A stretch of 64,000 nucleotides of DNA from Verrucomicrobiales bacterium (GTDB lineage Bacteria > Verrucomicrobiota > Verrucomicrobiia > Limisphaerales > JAYPXF01): the NCBI GenBank assembly GCA_002715965.1, contig PBAL01000076.1, forward strand, positions 20,968 to 84,967, in the 5' to 3' direction. A model generated the notes under the pieces. The model did no database searches. It saw only the letters and a list, made by a program, of their open reading frames with translations, and was not told where the DNA came from. The translations under genes were made by a program, and so were the position numbers. Shown piece after piece: positions 9,024 through 20,194 of this stretch (position 1 is the first letter of the stretch; every line of letters begins with the position of its first letter).

Positions 9024-9039
9024 CCGAACTTCGGTTCGG
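9024..9039 (+). promoter_or_regulatory. Leader hairpin with TTCG loop before the TonB operon
   Basis: A perfect 6-bp stem CCGAAC/GTTCGG closed by the very stable TTCG tetraloop, followed by CTTTCTT and then the ATG at 9053. It resembles a short intrinsic terminator or leader structure placed 13 bases before the start codon. It could attenuate transcription or shape ribosome access; which of these applies cannot be told from sequence. Confidence 0.45.
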
Positions 9040-9052
9040 CTTTCTTATCGTA

Positions 9053-9838
9053 ATGAAATTCGGCCGAAATCTTTGGCATGCATGGAGCGTGATCGTTGTC
9101 TTTGTCATTTGTCTCGCTGTATCGGCGGACGATCGCTTGACGGATGCCCGGGCGGCCGTTTCGCAGTGGGTGGATGTGGAACGCACGATTTCGCGCGAAG
9201 CAATTGCGTGGAAGGAGAAGAAGACCTTGCTCAACGATCTGCTGCAAGTCGCGCGAACCGAAATCAAGACGTTGAAAGATGGAATCGCAGAGGCAGACAA
9301 GGCAACCGGAGCTGCAGAAGAGCGCCGGGCGGATCTGGTCAAGAAGCGCGACGACAACGCGGCCTTGGCGGAAAAGATCGAGACTTTTTTGGTGGGCATT
9401 GAGGCAAAGATCAGAAAGCTCGCGCCACGTCTGCCAAAGCCGCTGCGGGACAATGTTCGCCCACTGATGCAGCGCATGCCCGCTGATCCGGATAACACGG
9501 AACTCGGCATCGCCGTGCGCATGCAGACGGTGATGGGGATCATCGCCGAAGCGCAGCGCTTTAACACGACGGCCCCCACCGGCGAGGAACTGCACAAAGC
9601 GCCAAATGGAGACATGCGTGAGATCCGCACGATTTATTTTGGACTCGGAGCGGCTTATTACGTCTCGGCGGATGGTTCAGACGCAGGCTTTGGCAAGGTG
9701 ACGCAAGATGGTTGGGTCTGGGAATCCCAGCCAGAATTGGCCGCCACCATCCGCGAAGCCATCGCGACTGCTGAGGGTAAATCACGAGAAGCCCGGTTCT
9801 TGTCCTTGCCGGTCTCGACGAAGGAGGTGGAGAAGTGA
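9053..9838 (+). CDS. DUF3450 family periplasmic coiled-coil protein
   Basis: 261-residue protein with an N-terminal signal peptide (hydrophobic run at about 10-25 ending near SAD) and a long coiled coil at about 40-130. The C-terminal half is globular with the DUF3450-like block IRTIYFGLGAAYYVS. In TtpC-type TonB systems a DUF3450 gene is the first gene of the operon, exactly as here. Its role is thought to be structural, assisting the periplasmic part of the energy-transducing complex. It overlaps the next gene by four bases (GTGA). Confidence 0.85.
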   Translation: MKFGRNLWHAWSVIVVFVICLAVSADDRLTDARAAVSQWVDVERTISREAIAWKEKKTLLNDLLQVARTEIKTLKDGIAEADKATGAAEERRADLVKKRDDNAALAEKIETFLVGIEAKIRKLAPRLPKPLRDNVRPLMQRMPADPDNTELGIAVRMQTVMGIIAEAQRFNTTAPTGEELHKAPNGDMREIRTIYFGLGAAYYVSADGSDAGFGKVTQDGWVWESQPELAATIREAIATAEGKSREARFLSLPVSTKEVEK

Positions 9839-11340
9839 GTGTTCTCTCGCGAATCGCAAGACGCTCAACCCCACGTAAGGCGGGCAAATTGCCCATCCTA
9901 CTCCTCGTTGCAGTCAGCCTCCTGTGGGCGTCGGCAAAAGGATCGGCGCAACAGGTTGATCAAATCGCCGGGCAACAACAGGCGAAGCTCGAAGACGCGA
10001 TTCGGCGATTGAACGAGCAACGGACGAAGATTCAGAACACACAGATTCCCCTCTCGAAATCTCTCAGCGAACTGCGTGTTGAGTCGAAGGCTCTGGAATC
10101 CCAGCTCGCTGAACGACGTCGTGTTCGCGACAGCGCGAGTGTGAGTTTGGAACAGCTGCGCGTGCGCGTTGCGGATGGGCGACGCGAGTATGAGTACATC
10201 TCCGGCGCGTTGTTCAGCGAATTCGTGTCCTCGTTCAAATCCGCACTTTCGCCAGCGGAAATGACGACCTTTGGCGAAACGATTCGGGAACATGATCTTC
10301 TCCTGGAGCGGAGTGAAGCCAGCGAGGCGGAGAAGCTGGACGCATCCTTGAATCTGTTGAGCGAATCGTTGGAACGACTCGATGACCTGCTCGGTGGCAA
10401 GACGTATCCGGGCAATGCGCTGACCGGAGATGGAAGGCAGCAAGGCGGAAAGTTCGTGCAGGTCGGCCCGTTGTTGTATTTCGCGTCCGACGCCGGTGAA
10501 GCGGGTTGGGTTGAGGAGACCAAAACCTTCCAACCGCGCATGCGTCCGGTCGAAGAAGCAGAAGGCGCGCTGATCAAAGGAGTCGCGACGAGCGGATCCG
10601 GATTGTTGCCCATCGATTCCAGCCTCGGGGATGCCGTCGCGTTGGCGGAGACGAAGGAGACTCTTGGCGAGCATCTGGAAAAGGGTGGCATCTGGGTTTA
10701 TCCGATCGTGGGCTTTGCCGTGATTGCCACGCTGGCTGCGATATTCAAGTTCCTGCAGGTTTTTCTGATTCGGCAACCACAGCCCATGGTTGTTCACGAA
10801 ATCGTCCGTTTCCTGCGTGATGGCAACAAGGAAGCCGCGCGAGGCCTCGCCTGGGCGCAACCACAACCGGCCGCCGATATGTTGGTGGCCGCCGTGGAGC
10901 ATTCGGACGAGTCCATCGAGTTGGTGGAAGAGGTGATGTATGAATCCATGCTCAATACGCAACCGCGGCTGGAGCGTTTTTTGAACGTCATCGCCGTGAC
11001 GGCCGCGACCGCGCCGCTGCTCGGACTGCTCGGAACGGTCACGGGCATCATCAAGACGTTCAAGCTGATGGAGATATTTGGCGCAGGTGATCCCAAACCG
11101 TTGATCTCAGGCATATCGGAAGCGCTGATCACGACGGAGCTCGGTCTGGTGCTCGCTATTCCCGCTCTTATCGCCCATGCACTCTTGTCCCGCCGGGTCG
11201 CCGGCGTTCTGGCCCGCCTGGAAAAACTTTCCGTAGCGTTTGTCAACGGACTTTCACGTCGTCCAGCCGGTGGAGCGAATCCGCCGTCGCCATCCAATCC
11301 ACCGCAGAACTCCCCGGTCCCCGCTGGCAATGCACGCTGA
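9835..11340 (+). CDS. TtpC-like MotA/TolQ/ExbB proton channel family protein
   Basis: 501 residues from a GTG that overlaps the preceding stop. It has a signal-like segment at about 20-38, a periplasmic coiled coil at about 40-125, a globular part carrying the block LLYFASDAGEAGW, then a transmembrane helix at about 285-310 and a C-terminal MotA/TolQ/ExbB channel domain with APLLGLLGTVTGIIKTFKLM and SEALITTELGLVLAIPALI. This long-N-terminus form corresponds to TtpC of Vibrio TonB2 systems, an extra ExbB-like subunit needed for TonB function there. Confidence 0.88.
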   Translation: MSVLSRIARRSTPRKAGKLPILLLVAVSLLWASAKGSAQQVDQIAGQQQAKLEDAIRRLNEQRTKIQNTQIPLSKSLSELRVESKALESQLAERRRVRDSASVSLEQLRVRVADGRREYEYISGALFSEFVSSFKSALSPAEMTTFGETIREHDLLLERSEASEAEKLDASLNLLSESLERLDDLLGGKTYPGNALTGDGRQQGGKFVQVGPLLYFASDAGEAGWVEETKTFQPRMRPVEEAEGALIKGVATSGSGLLPIDSSLGDAVALAETKETLGEHLEKGGIWVYPIVGFAVIATLAAIFKFLQVFLIRQPQPMVVHEIVRFLRDGNKEAARGLAWAQPQPAADMLVAAVEHSDESIELVEEVMYESMLNTQPRLERFLNVIAVTAATAPLLGLLGTVTGIIKTFKLMEIFGAGDPKPLISGISEALITTELGLVLAIPALIAHALLSRRVAGVLARLEKLSVAFVNGLSRRPAGGANPPSPSNPPQNSPVPAGNAR

Positions 11341-11962
11341 AATCGACACGCTTTACGAGGAGGCCATGCTGATCTGGGCCGGCGGTGGCTGGCTGATGGT
11401 GCCTTTGGCAGCGTTGACGGTGTTCATGTATTACACCGTGCTCGATCTGTGGATCCGTCTGCAGTTTCACTTCCTGATTCGCAGCGGCGTCCATCGGATG
11501 TCAGATTCCGAGATCAGTGCGCGCGCCGGGACCGATCAACCGGCACTCGGTCAATTGATCCTGCACGACGCGGAGAACACAGATGAGGTGAAGCGCCATT
11601 TTGTCGAGGTGGAGAACGAATACCTGCCGGCCGTCAATCGCCGGATCAGGTTCCTTGGCATCATCATAACAATTGGTCCCTTGATGGGCTTGCTCGGTAC
11701 GGTGACCGGGATGCTGTCGACTTTCCAGGGCCTCATCCTTGGTCAAGGCGACAAGTTCCAAAACGTGGTGCATGGAATCTCCGAAGCACTGATCACCACG
11801 CAAACCGGCCTCATCATCTCCATCCCGGCCATGGTGATTCTTGCACTGGTCGTTCAACGCCGGAACCACCTGCGTCGCTGCATTGCACGACTCGAACGAT
11901 TCAACACCTGCCTGATCCTGAAGATCAGTCCGCAAATGACCGCCGAGGCGGCTCCCGCATAA
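11330..11962 (+). CDS. exbB: ExbB-like biopolymer transport channel protein
   Basis: Second, short MotA/TolQ/ExbB channel subunit, 210 residues from the ATG at 11330, which overlaps the ttpC stop by 11 bases. It has three hydrophobic segments: one near residues 15-35, one beginning near 105 with GPLMGLLGTVTGMLSTFQGL, and one near 150 with SEALITTQTGLIISIPAMV. With ExbD it forms the proton channel that energises TonB. exbD follows after one base. Confidence 0.92.
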   Translation: MHAEIDTLYEEAMLIWAGGGWLMVPLAALTVFMYYTVLDLWIRLQFHFLIRSGVHRMSDSEISARAGTDQPALGQLILHDAENTDEVKRHFVEVENEYLPAVNRRIRFLGIIITIGPLMGLLGTVTGMLSTFQGLILGQGDKFQNVVHGISEALITTQTGLIISIPAMVILALVVQRRNHLRRCIARLERFNTCLILKISPQMTAEAAPA

Positions 11963-11963
11963 G

Positions 11964-12371
11964 ATGAAGAATCGCAGACTTTTATTTTCTGACGACGCAC
12001 GCGGGAGCGAGATCAATGTCTCCCCGCTGATCGACATTGTTTTCATCCTGCTCATCTTCTTCATCGTCACCACCGTGTTCGTTGAGGAAACCGGAGTCGA
12101 AGTCCAACGCCCTCAGGCGGCATCCGCGACGAACCTGGAGAAGCATTCCATCCTCATCGCCATCACCTCGGATGGGCGCATTGTTTATGGCGGAAACGAA
12201 ATCGGCGTGCGCGGCGTGCGCGGAATTGTGAAGCGCCTGCTCAAGCAGAAGGAGCAGCCTGTCATTGTGCAGGCGGACAAGGACGCACCCGTTGGCCTGT
12301 ACGCCCGCGTCCATGACGAAGCCGCGCTGGCCGGGGCCAAACAGATCAATCTCGCAACCCGGAACGAGTGA
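11964..12371 (+). CDS. exbD: ExbD biopolymer transport protein
   Basis: 135-residue ExbD/TolR protein. It has a short cytoplasmic N terminus, one transmembrane helix at about 20-42 with the proton-carrying Asp at residue 24 (SPLIDIVFILLIFF), and a periplasmic domain (ITSDGRIVYGG, PVIVQADKDAP) that is typical of the family. The stop overlaps the start region of tonB (GTGATG). Confidence 0.95.
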   Translation: MKNRRLLFSDDARGSEINVSPLIDIVFILLIFFIVTTVFVEETGVEVQRPQAASATNLEKHSILIAITSDGRIVYGGNEIGVRGVRGIVKRLLKQKEQPVIVQADKDAPVGLYARVHDEAALAGAKQINLATRNE

Positions 12372-13060
12372 TGCCCGGATCCCTTCCACAATCAAGTTCA
12401 CGTTGGCCCAGCGTATTTGCGATGCTGGGTGCGCTTGCACTGGGTGTCGGACTATTCCTCATTATTCCGCTCACACAGGCGCTCAATCACGGTGATCTCG
12501 ATCCGGTGACGTATCGCCAAATGGCGCACGCCGCTCCCCCGCCCCCACCGCAGATGCCTCCTCCTCCCGAGGAAGAAAAGGCCTACGAAGAAGAGGTAAA
12601 ACCTGAGCCACCCAAGCTCGAGCACCAGTTGAACGAGGTGCCCATCCAGCAGCTTTCCCTGAGCCTGAGTCCCGGCATGGGCGTGGCATTGCAGATGGGC
12701 GTGCCGAGCATGCCCAAGGTGCAGAAGGTCGACACAGTTGGTGAAATCGAAAAAATCTTCAACTTTGACGAACTGGCCCAGCCACCCACGGTGATCAACA
12801 AGGGCATGATCTGGGTGGAGTTTCCACGTGAATTATCGCGCCGGGGAGTGCGGAAGGCCGAGGTGGTCATGCAGATCCTCATCGACAAGCGAGGACGGGT
12901 GCGCGTCGAAAAATTCCTCAGCCAATCTTACGACCACCCAAAATTGCGTGAGTCCGCACGCAAGACAGCGGCGCAGATCCGATTCACAATCACGAAGGTC
13001 GACGGCCGTGCCGTTGAAGTCCGCGGACGATTTCCGCTTACCCTGCAGGCACCGAGATGA
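12371..13060 (+). CDS. tonB: TonB energy-transducing protein
   Basis: 229 residues from the ATG at 12371; a GTG one codon upstream is possible. It has an N-terminal membrane anchor at about 14-38, a proline/glutamate-rich spacer at about 55-85 (PPPPPQMPPPPEEEKAYEEE, then KPEPPK) that spans the periplasm, and a C-terminal TonB domain at about 135-229 with VVMQILIDKRGRVRVEKFL. It transmits the proton motive force to outer-membrane TonB-dependent receptors. No receptor gene is in the window. Confidence 0.93.
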   Translation: MPGSLPQSSSRWPSVFAMLGALALGVGLFLIIPLTQALNHGDLDPVTYRQMAHAAPPPPPQMPPPPEEEKAYEEEVKPEPPKLEHQLNEVPIQQLSLSLSPGMGVALQMGVPSMPKVQKVDTVGEIEKIFNFDELAQPPTVINKGMIWVEFPRELSRRGVRKAEVVMQILIDKRGRVRVEKFLSQSYDHPKLRESARKTAAQIRFTITKVDGRAVEVRGRFPLTLQAPR

Positions 13061-14418
13061 CGATGCGAATTCCAACCATACTGCTCGTCTTCGTCATAGT
13101 CCTTGGAGCACAGGGAGCCGTCCCATTTCGCCTGTCGGATTCGGATCCGGACAGCCCCGAGTTCCGCGCCCGCTTCATGGCGAGCTACGGGGTTAATGAG
13201 GCCATTGAGCCAAAACTCACGATCGACGATCGCCCGCTCCAGGAAGCCATCCTTCCGCACCTGCGCAGCAACCCACAGCAGGCCATTCAACTCATCGAAC
13301 AGGCGCTCACGCCGGAATTGAATCCTGCCTTTCTCGCCATCCTTGGAAATCTCTATTACCAGATCAACGACTTCTCGAACTCGGAGAAATACCTGCGTCA
13401 AACTCTGGAGAAGTTTCCTTCCTTGCGACGCTCGTGGCGTACCCTCGCGCTCACCTACGTCCAACGCGACATGTTCAAGGAAGCCATTGCCCCGCTGCTG
13501 AAAGTCATCACGCTCGGCGGTGGAGACGATCAATCCTACGGACTGCTGGCCTACTGCCACCTCTTGACCGAGAAATACGAATCCGCGCTCTCCGCTTATC
13601 GGATGGCGCGTATGTTCAAGCCGGACAGTCTCGACTTTCGCCGTGGCCAGGCGCAATGCCTGCTCATGACCGAACAACATCTGGCAGCAATTGGGCTCTT
13701 CGACGAACTCATCGCCGAGAACCCGGAGGAACAGCGATTCTGGCTTGCGCAGGCCAATTCGTATCTCGCCCTCGACCGTAGCGATGAAGCCATCGCAAAT
13801 CTCCAGATCATTGCCGACGCCGGCAAAGCCGATTGGAGCAGCCTGATCCTGCTGGGCGATCTGTATTTGAACGACGACGTTGCGCACCTCGCATTGGCCA
13901 CCTACACACGTGCCGTCAAGAATTTCACACCCAGGCAATGGTCCGATGCGGTGCGCCCGTTGAACTACCTGCTCGATCGCCATCTTTTCACTGAGGCCCG
14001 CGGGTATCTCGACCTGATCCGTGACCGGATTGCCGGTCAACTCGATGCCAAGACCGCTCGTGAAGTTCGCGTCGGTGAAGCCCGTATTGAAATGGAAATC
14101 GGTGATGCCGGCAAAGCCGCCGGGATGTTGGAACAGGCCATCCAGCAAGATCCGCTCGATGGCCCCAGCCTGATTCTCCTCGGCGAATACCACATGCGGA
14201 TCCCCAATTACGAGAAGGCCGAATACTACTTCGAGCGTGCCACCTCCGTGGCCGATCACGCGGCCGATGCCTACACTGCACTCGGCCGCCTGGCGGTTGC
14301 CCGCGGTGATCTCAAGTCGGCCTTGTCACCTTTGCGTCGGGCGCAGCAACTTCGACCCAGTCCCAATGTGCAGCGCTACGTTGAAGCGATCGAACGCGCG
14401 ATCGATGCGGGCGGGTGA
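13057..14418 (+). CDS. Secreted TPR protein of the TonB operon
   Basis: 453 residues with a signal peptide (hydrophobic run at about 5-20) and at least ten TPR-like helical repeats from about residue 75 to the end, for example LAILGNLYYQINDFSNSEKY and LILLGEYHMRIPNYEKAEYY. It overlaps tonB by four bases (ATGA), so it is the last gene of the six-gene unit. TtpC-type systems in proteobacteria also end with a TPR gene; it is presumed to scaffold the periplasmic complex. Confidence 0.88.
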   Translation: MTMRIPTILLVFVIVLGAQGAVPFRLSDSDPDSPEFRARFMASYGVNEAIEPKLTIDDRPLQEAILPHLRSNPQQAIQLIEQALTPELNPAFLAILGNLYYQINDFSNSEKYLRQTLEKFPSLRRSWRTLALTYVQRDMFKEAIAPLLKVITLGGGDDQSYGLLAYCHLLTEKYESALSAYRMARMFKPDSLDFRRGQAQCLLMTEQHLAAIGLFDELIAENPEEQRFWLAQANSYLALDRSDEAIANLQIIADAGKADWSSLILLGDLYLNDDVAHLALATYTRAVKNFTPRQWSDAVRPLNYLLDRHLFTEARGYLDLIRDRIAGQLDAKTAREVRVGEARIEMEIGDAGKAAGMLEQAIQQDPLDGPSLILLGEYHMRIPNYEKAEYYFERATSVADHAADAYTALGRLAVARGDLKSALSPLRRAQQLRPSPNVQRYVEAIERAIDAGG

Positions 14419-14651
14419 GATAGGGCCAATCGGTCGTATAATTCATGGAGGCCCCGTTGAAAGTGCCCGCACCACTTGACACCTTAGGGTCGGGCCTTCA
14501 ATCTGGTTAACTCCATTTGGCGCAAGAGACGACATTTGGGGCAAGGGTGTTTCGTCGAGAAAACGCTTCGGACTCGGCTGAAAAGCCCACCTCGGGCGGC
14601 GAGCACCTCGAGCAGATTCATCTGCAGCCAGACTTGAACCACCAGTTGAAC

Positions 14652-17426
<2,775 letters not shown>

Positions 17427-17450
17427 ACTCGGATCCGAAATCGCAGCTCG

Positions 17451-17516
17451 GGCGGCCCGCCTGGACGTTTCGACCCTCTCACGTATCCAAACCAAATGCC
17501 ACCCAGGCGAGCCGCC
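17451..17516. repeat. Inverted repeat, possible terminator or REP-like element
   Basis: Two 14-base arms, GGCGGCCCGCCTGG at 17451-17464 and CCAGGCGAGCCGCC at 17503-17516, pair with a single mismatch across a 38-base spacer. It sits just after the acnB stop. There is no T tract, so a simple intrinsic terminator is not certain. Confidence 0.55.
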
Positions 17517-17534
17517 TGTGTTACGGAATCTGAC

Positions 17535-18263
17535 ATGCGCCCCACCAAAACCGGCCAACTCATGATCGACGCAGCGACAGACTTGTCCACCGCTGTCGAT
17601 TCACTTCAATTCTCCAATCCAGTCACCCACGTCTACAATCCGCTCAACTACGCCTGGCCTGCCCACGAGACCTACCTGAAAAAGTTCGCTCGCACGCCGG
17701 TGAAAACCATCCTGCTTGGAATGAATCCGGGACCCTTCGGTATGGCGCAGACGGGCGTACCCTTTGGTGAAATCGCAGCAGTTCGCGATTGGATGGGCAT
17801 CCACACCTCGATCGGAAAACCGCCTGAGGAAAACCCGAAACGGATCATCGAAGGATTTGATTGTTCGAAATCCGAAGTCAGCGGACGTCGTCTATGGGGT
17901 TTGTTTTCCGAGCGCTTCGAAACGGCGACCGAGTTCTTCGATTCGCACTTCGTGTGCAACTACTGCCCCCTGGTTTTTATGGAAGCGGGCGGCAAAAACG
18001 TCACACCGGACAAACTGCCCAAGGCCGAGGCCAAGCCCTTGTTTGATCTCTGCGACGCACATCTCCGGCGCATCATCGAGATTCTCAAACCCGAGTGGGC
18101 GATCGGAGTCGGAGCCTTCGCACTCAAGTGCATCGATCGCGTGAACGAGAATCCGGACGTCAAGACCGGGACGATTCTGCATCCGAGCCCGGCCAGTCCG
18201 GCGGCCAACAAAGACTGGGCCGGCAAGGCGACGTCCCAGTTGGAGACGATGGGAATTTGGTGA
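17535..18263 (+). CDS. SMUG1-like uracil-DNA glycosylase
   Basis: Base-excision repair glycosylase of the single-strand-selective monofunctional (SMUG1) type, removing uracil and oxidised pyrimidines. 242 residues from the ATG at 17535; another in-frame ATG lies at 17562. The catalytic motif GMNPGPFGMAQTGVPFGE begins near residue 62, with the Asn that positions the water. The second motif HPSPASPAANK lies near the C terminus with the His. FVCNYCPLVFME is also typical. SMUG1 is mainly a vertebrate enzyme with scattered bacterial members. Confidence 0.93.
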   Translation: MRPTKTGQLMIDAATDLSTAVDSLQFSNPVTHVYNPLNYAWPAHETYLKKFARTPVKTILLGMNPGPFGMAQTGVPFGEIAAVRDWMGIHTSIGKPPEENPKRIIEGFDCSKSEVSGRRLWGLFSERFETATEFFDSHFVCNYCPLVFMEAGGKNVTPDKLPKAEAKPLFDLCDAHLRRIIEILKPEWAIGVGAFALKCIDRVNENPDVKTGTILHPSPASPAANKDWAGKATSQLETMGIW

Positions 18264-18443
18264 TGGCCGGACCCTTGGCAGCCTTCGCGTGGCTTAGATT
18301 CTTAATCGTTGTCCCAACCGTTGCCCGAATCTCTGAGAATTCAGATAACGATTGAGATTGTACATGGAACGGTTTTCGTTTTGGCGGAACAACAGCCCTT
18401 GCCACCACCCCGCCCCTTGTGTACGTTCCGCCCTCGCTTGGTT

Positions 18444-18530
18444 GCCCGCGTGGCGGAATTGGCAGACGCGCTAGATTCAGGTTCTAGTCCCAGCAATGGG
18501 GTACAAGTTCAAGTCTTGTCGCGGGCACCA
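18444..18530 (+). tRNA. tRNA-Leu (anticodon CAG)
   Basis: 87 bases with encoded CCA. The acceptor stem GCCCGCG/CGCGGGC pairs perfectly, the anticodon arm CTAGA-TTCAGGT-TCTAG carries CAG, the long class II variable arm is present, and the T arm has the loop TTCAAGT. All features are canonical for leucine. Confidence 0.97.
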
Positions 18531-18759
18531 TTATCAGATCTGGCCTGTCACCGGATTTTTTTATCGTTCGACCGGTTTGAGATATGGCCGCTGAGATTCG
18601 GAAAGCTGTTGAAGAAGATGCTTCATCAACACGACGATTCGAAAACAGATTCCGGTGCGGTCTACGTCTTCGAATGGAATGCCGATGCGTGGCGCATCAA
18701 GATGCCGATCCTGCGGGTTGGGAGCGGTCAAGACGGCTCTTGTCCTCATACGACTTCGG

Positions 18760-18993
18760 ATGACCACAGCCACCAGACATGTTCCCGCAGACGCAGAATT
18801 CGCAGCGCTCATAGAATAGCTGTCGACCATGGCCAGCCTGGCCATCGCCACCACCCGCAATGCCGTGAATGCACTCACCGATCGCGACGATGACCTCGCC
18901 TGCTCGGTTGAGATCGCTGACAATCAGATTGACGATTTGGAGAAGGAAATTGATGAACTCTGCATCACCCTTCTACTACTCCGTCAGCAATGA
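18760..18993 (+). pseudogene. phoU: phoU remnant
   Basis: From the ATG at 18760 the frame reads MTTATRHVPADAEFAALIE and then meets TAG at 18817. The same frame continues as a clear PhoU helical segment: LSTMASLAIATTRNAVNAL, then the acidic stretch TDRDDDLACSV and DDLEKEIDELCITLLLLRQQ, before TGA at 18991. Intact PhoU proteins have about 220 residues and a second three-helix bundle, which is missing here. Intact phoU is a regulator of phosphate uptake with Pst and PhoR, but no pst or pho genes are nearby. It lies 230 bases after tRNA-Leu, a common site of insertion and deletion. Confidence 0.75.
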
Positions 18994-19179
18994 AATGACA
19001 GTTTGCCTGATTCTCGGATTCGGAAGGAGATTGAGACAAGGATGAAGACAACGATTAAGAGCAACCCGTCAATACACGTTTGACGCAATACTACCACCCA
19101 CGTGCAATCACGCCCATTGCAGATCATTCAATGTCTTGCGAATTCCTCTCAAATCTTTGAAGGTCCGCGCGGACATTTC

Positions 19180-19761
19180 ATGAGCATCAAGCCGACATTC
19201 TGCCTCCTCTTTGTGATCCTCGCGACTGGCTGCGTTCAGACCCGCCAGTCGGAACCCAAGCGCACCGCAGTCGAGCAGCTCCTGCTCAGCCGCGCGGCCG
19301 ACCACGCACTTTCCGTCGCCGAACTCGCGCCGCTCCGTGAGCGCAAGGTTTACGTCGACCCACAGTATTTCGATTCAGAGGATGCCAAGTATGTCATTGG
19401 AACCGTTCGTGACGCGATCAGCCAGGCGGGCGGATTACTCGTCGACAAACCGGAAGATGCTGAGCTCATTGCTGAGCCTCGGAGTGGTGCCTTGTCGATC
19501 GATAGTGGCGACTCCTTGGTGGGTCTTCCCCAGCTTCCGTTCCCGATTCCTTTCACCGGAACGATCCAGTCTCCCGAAGTCCCATTCTACAAAGCCCAGC
19601 GACAGTTCTCCGTGGCCAAGATCGCAATGCTGGTGCTTGATGCGAAGACGCGCAAACACGTATTCTCCACGGGAGTCCTGCTCGGAAAATCCCACCATCA
19701 CTACTACACCTTCCTTGGATTCTTCCGTTGGATTTCGACCGATCTGCCGGCGAAGCAGTAG
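19180..19761 (+). CDS. Small lipoprotein, resembles DUF6655
   Basis: 193 residues from the ATG at 19180 (MSIKPTFCLLF). The lipobox LATGC ends the signal peptide at about residue 18, so it is a predicted lipoprotein. The block TAVEQLLLSRAADHAL followed by KVYVDPQYFDSEDAKYVIG resembles DUF6655-type proteins of PVC bacteria. I know no function for these. The C terminus is aromatic and histidine-rich (KSHHHYYTFLGFF). An upstream in-frame start at 19102 would lengthen the leader but spoil the signal peptide. Confidence 0.78.
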   Translation: MSIKPTFCLLFVILATGCVQTRQSEPKRTAVEQLLLSRAADHALSVAELAPLRERKVYVDPQYFDSEDAKYVIGTVRDAISQAGGLLVDKPEDAELIAEPRSGALSIDSGDSLVGLPQLPFPIPFTGTIQSPEVPFYKAQRQFSVAKIAMLVLDAKTRKHVFSTGVLLGKSHHHYYTFLGFFRWISTDLPAKQ

Positions 19762-19767
19762 CTGAAG

Positions 19768-19817
19768 GCACGAAAGGCTGCTCCGAACCAAGCCCAGAGC
19801 AGCCATTCCCATCGTGC
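19768..19817 (+). terminator. Two-part hairpin after the lipoprotein gene
   Basis: Inner arms GGCTGCTC (19776-19783) and GAGCAGCC (19797-19804) pair perfectly; outer arms GCACGA (19768-19773) and TCGTGC (19812-19817) extend the stem across small internal loops. It starts six bases after the stop codon. No T run follows, so it could be a terminator without a U tract or an mRNA 3' protecting structure. Confidence 0.45.
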
Positions 19818-20194
19818 GTTCCTTATCCCTATCCTGCCGGGGTATCTCTCATATCCCGCAGTACGGCGGTCGAGGGCGACAACGCCCCCTTCAACATCGG
19901 TGCCCGGGTTCCTCCGGCCTCTGGTGACCCAACCAGGAACCGTCCGGGCGACCTCCTGATGTCGTTGTCTGCGCTTGGCACGCGCTGAATAAGCGCGATC
20001 GCAAGAAACTACGACACACGCAATTATGCGTATATCCGTAACGATAGAGTTGGAATTCGAGTCCCAGCACTTGGATATTCTGAATCGCAATCAACCTAAG
20101 TTGTTGATTAAAAACAGGTTATCAACACCCCATGGGCTGGCATACGGGTAGTTTCCCGAAAAAAATTAGCACCAAATTGGCATATCCATCCTCC
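19818..20194. other. Intergenic region without recognised gene
   Basis: 377 bases between the lipoprotein hairpin and the 3' end of the amidohydrolase gene. Short open frames exist on both strands but none has recognisable protein similarity, a signal peptide or consistent codon use. The last 120 bases are AT-rich. No tRNA or clear repeat seen. Confidence 0.5.

Noticed and set aside
9898..10962. 354-codon minus-strand frame opposite ttpC
   Set aside because: Antisense shadow; the plus strand has clear MotA/TolQ/ExbB motifs and coupled overlaps.
12928..14259. Long open frame (443 codons) on the minus strand opposite the TPR gene of the TonB operon
   Set aside because: It is fully antisense to a recognisable TPR protein, has no family similarity or signal peptide, and reflects high GC codon bias.
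14476..14504. TTGACA at 14476 as a clear acnB promoter
   Set aside because: The hexamer at the right distance (CAATCT) matches the -10 consensus poorly, so I mention it only in the acnB entry.
18760..18993. TGA at the end of the PhoU fragment as a selenocysteine codon, given the tRNA-Sec gene nearby
   Set aside because: PhoU proteins have no Sec/Cys at that place, the frame after the TGA does not resume PhoU similarity, and a TAG also interrupts the gene.
19818..20194. A minus-strand frame of about 128 codons reaching into the lipoprotein gene region as a real gene
   Set aside because: Arg-rich composition, no domain or start signal, and it overlaps the 3' end of the lipoprotein gene antisense.
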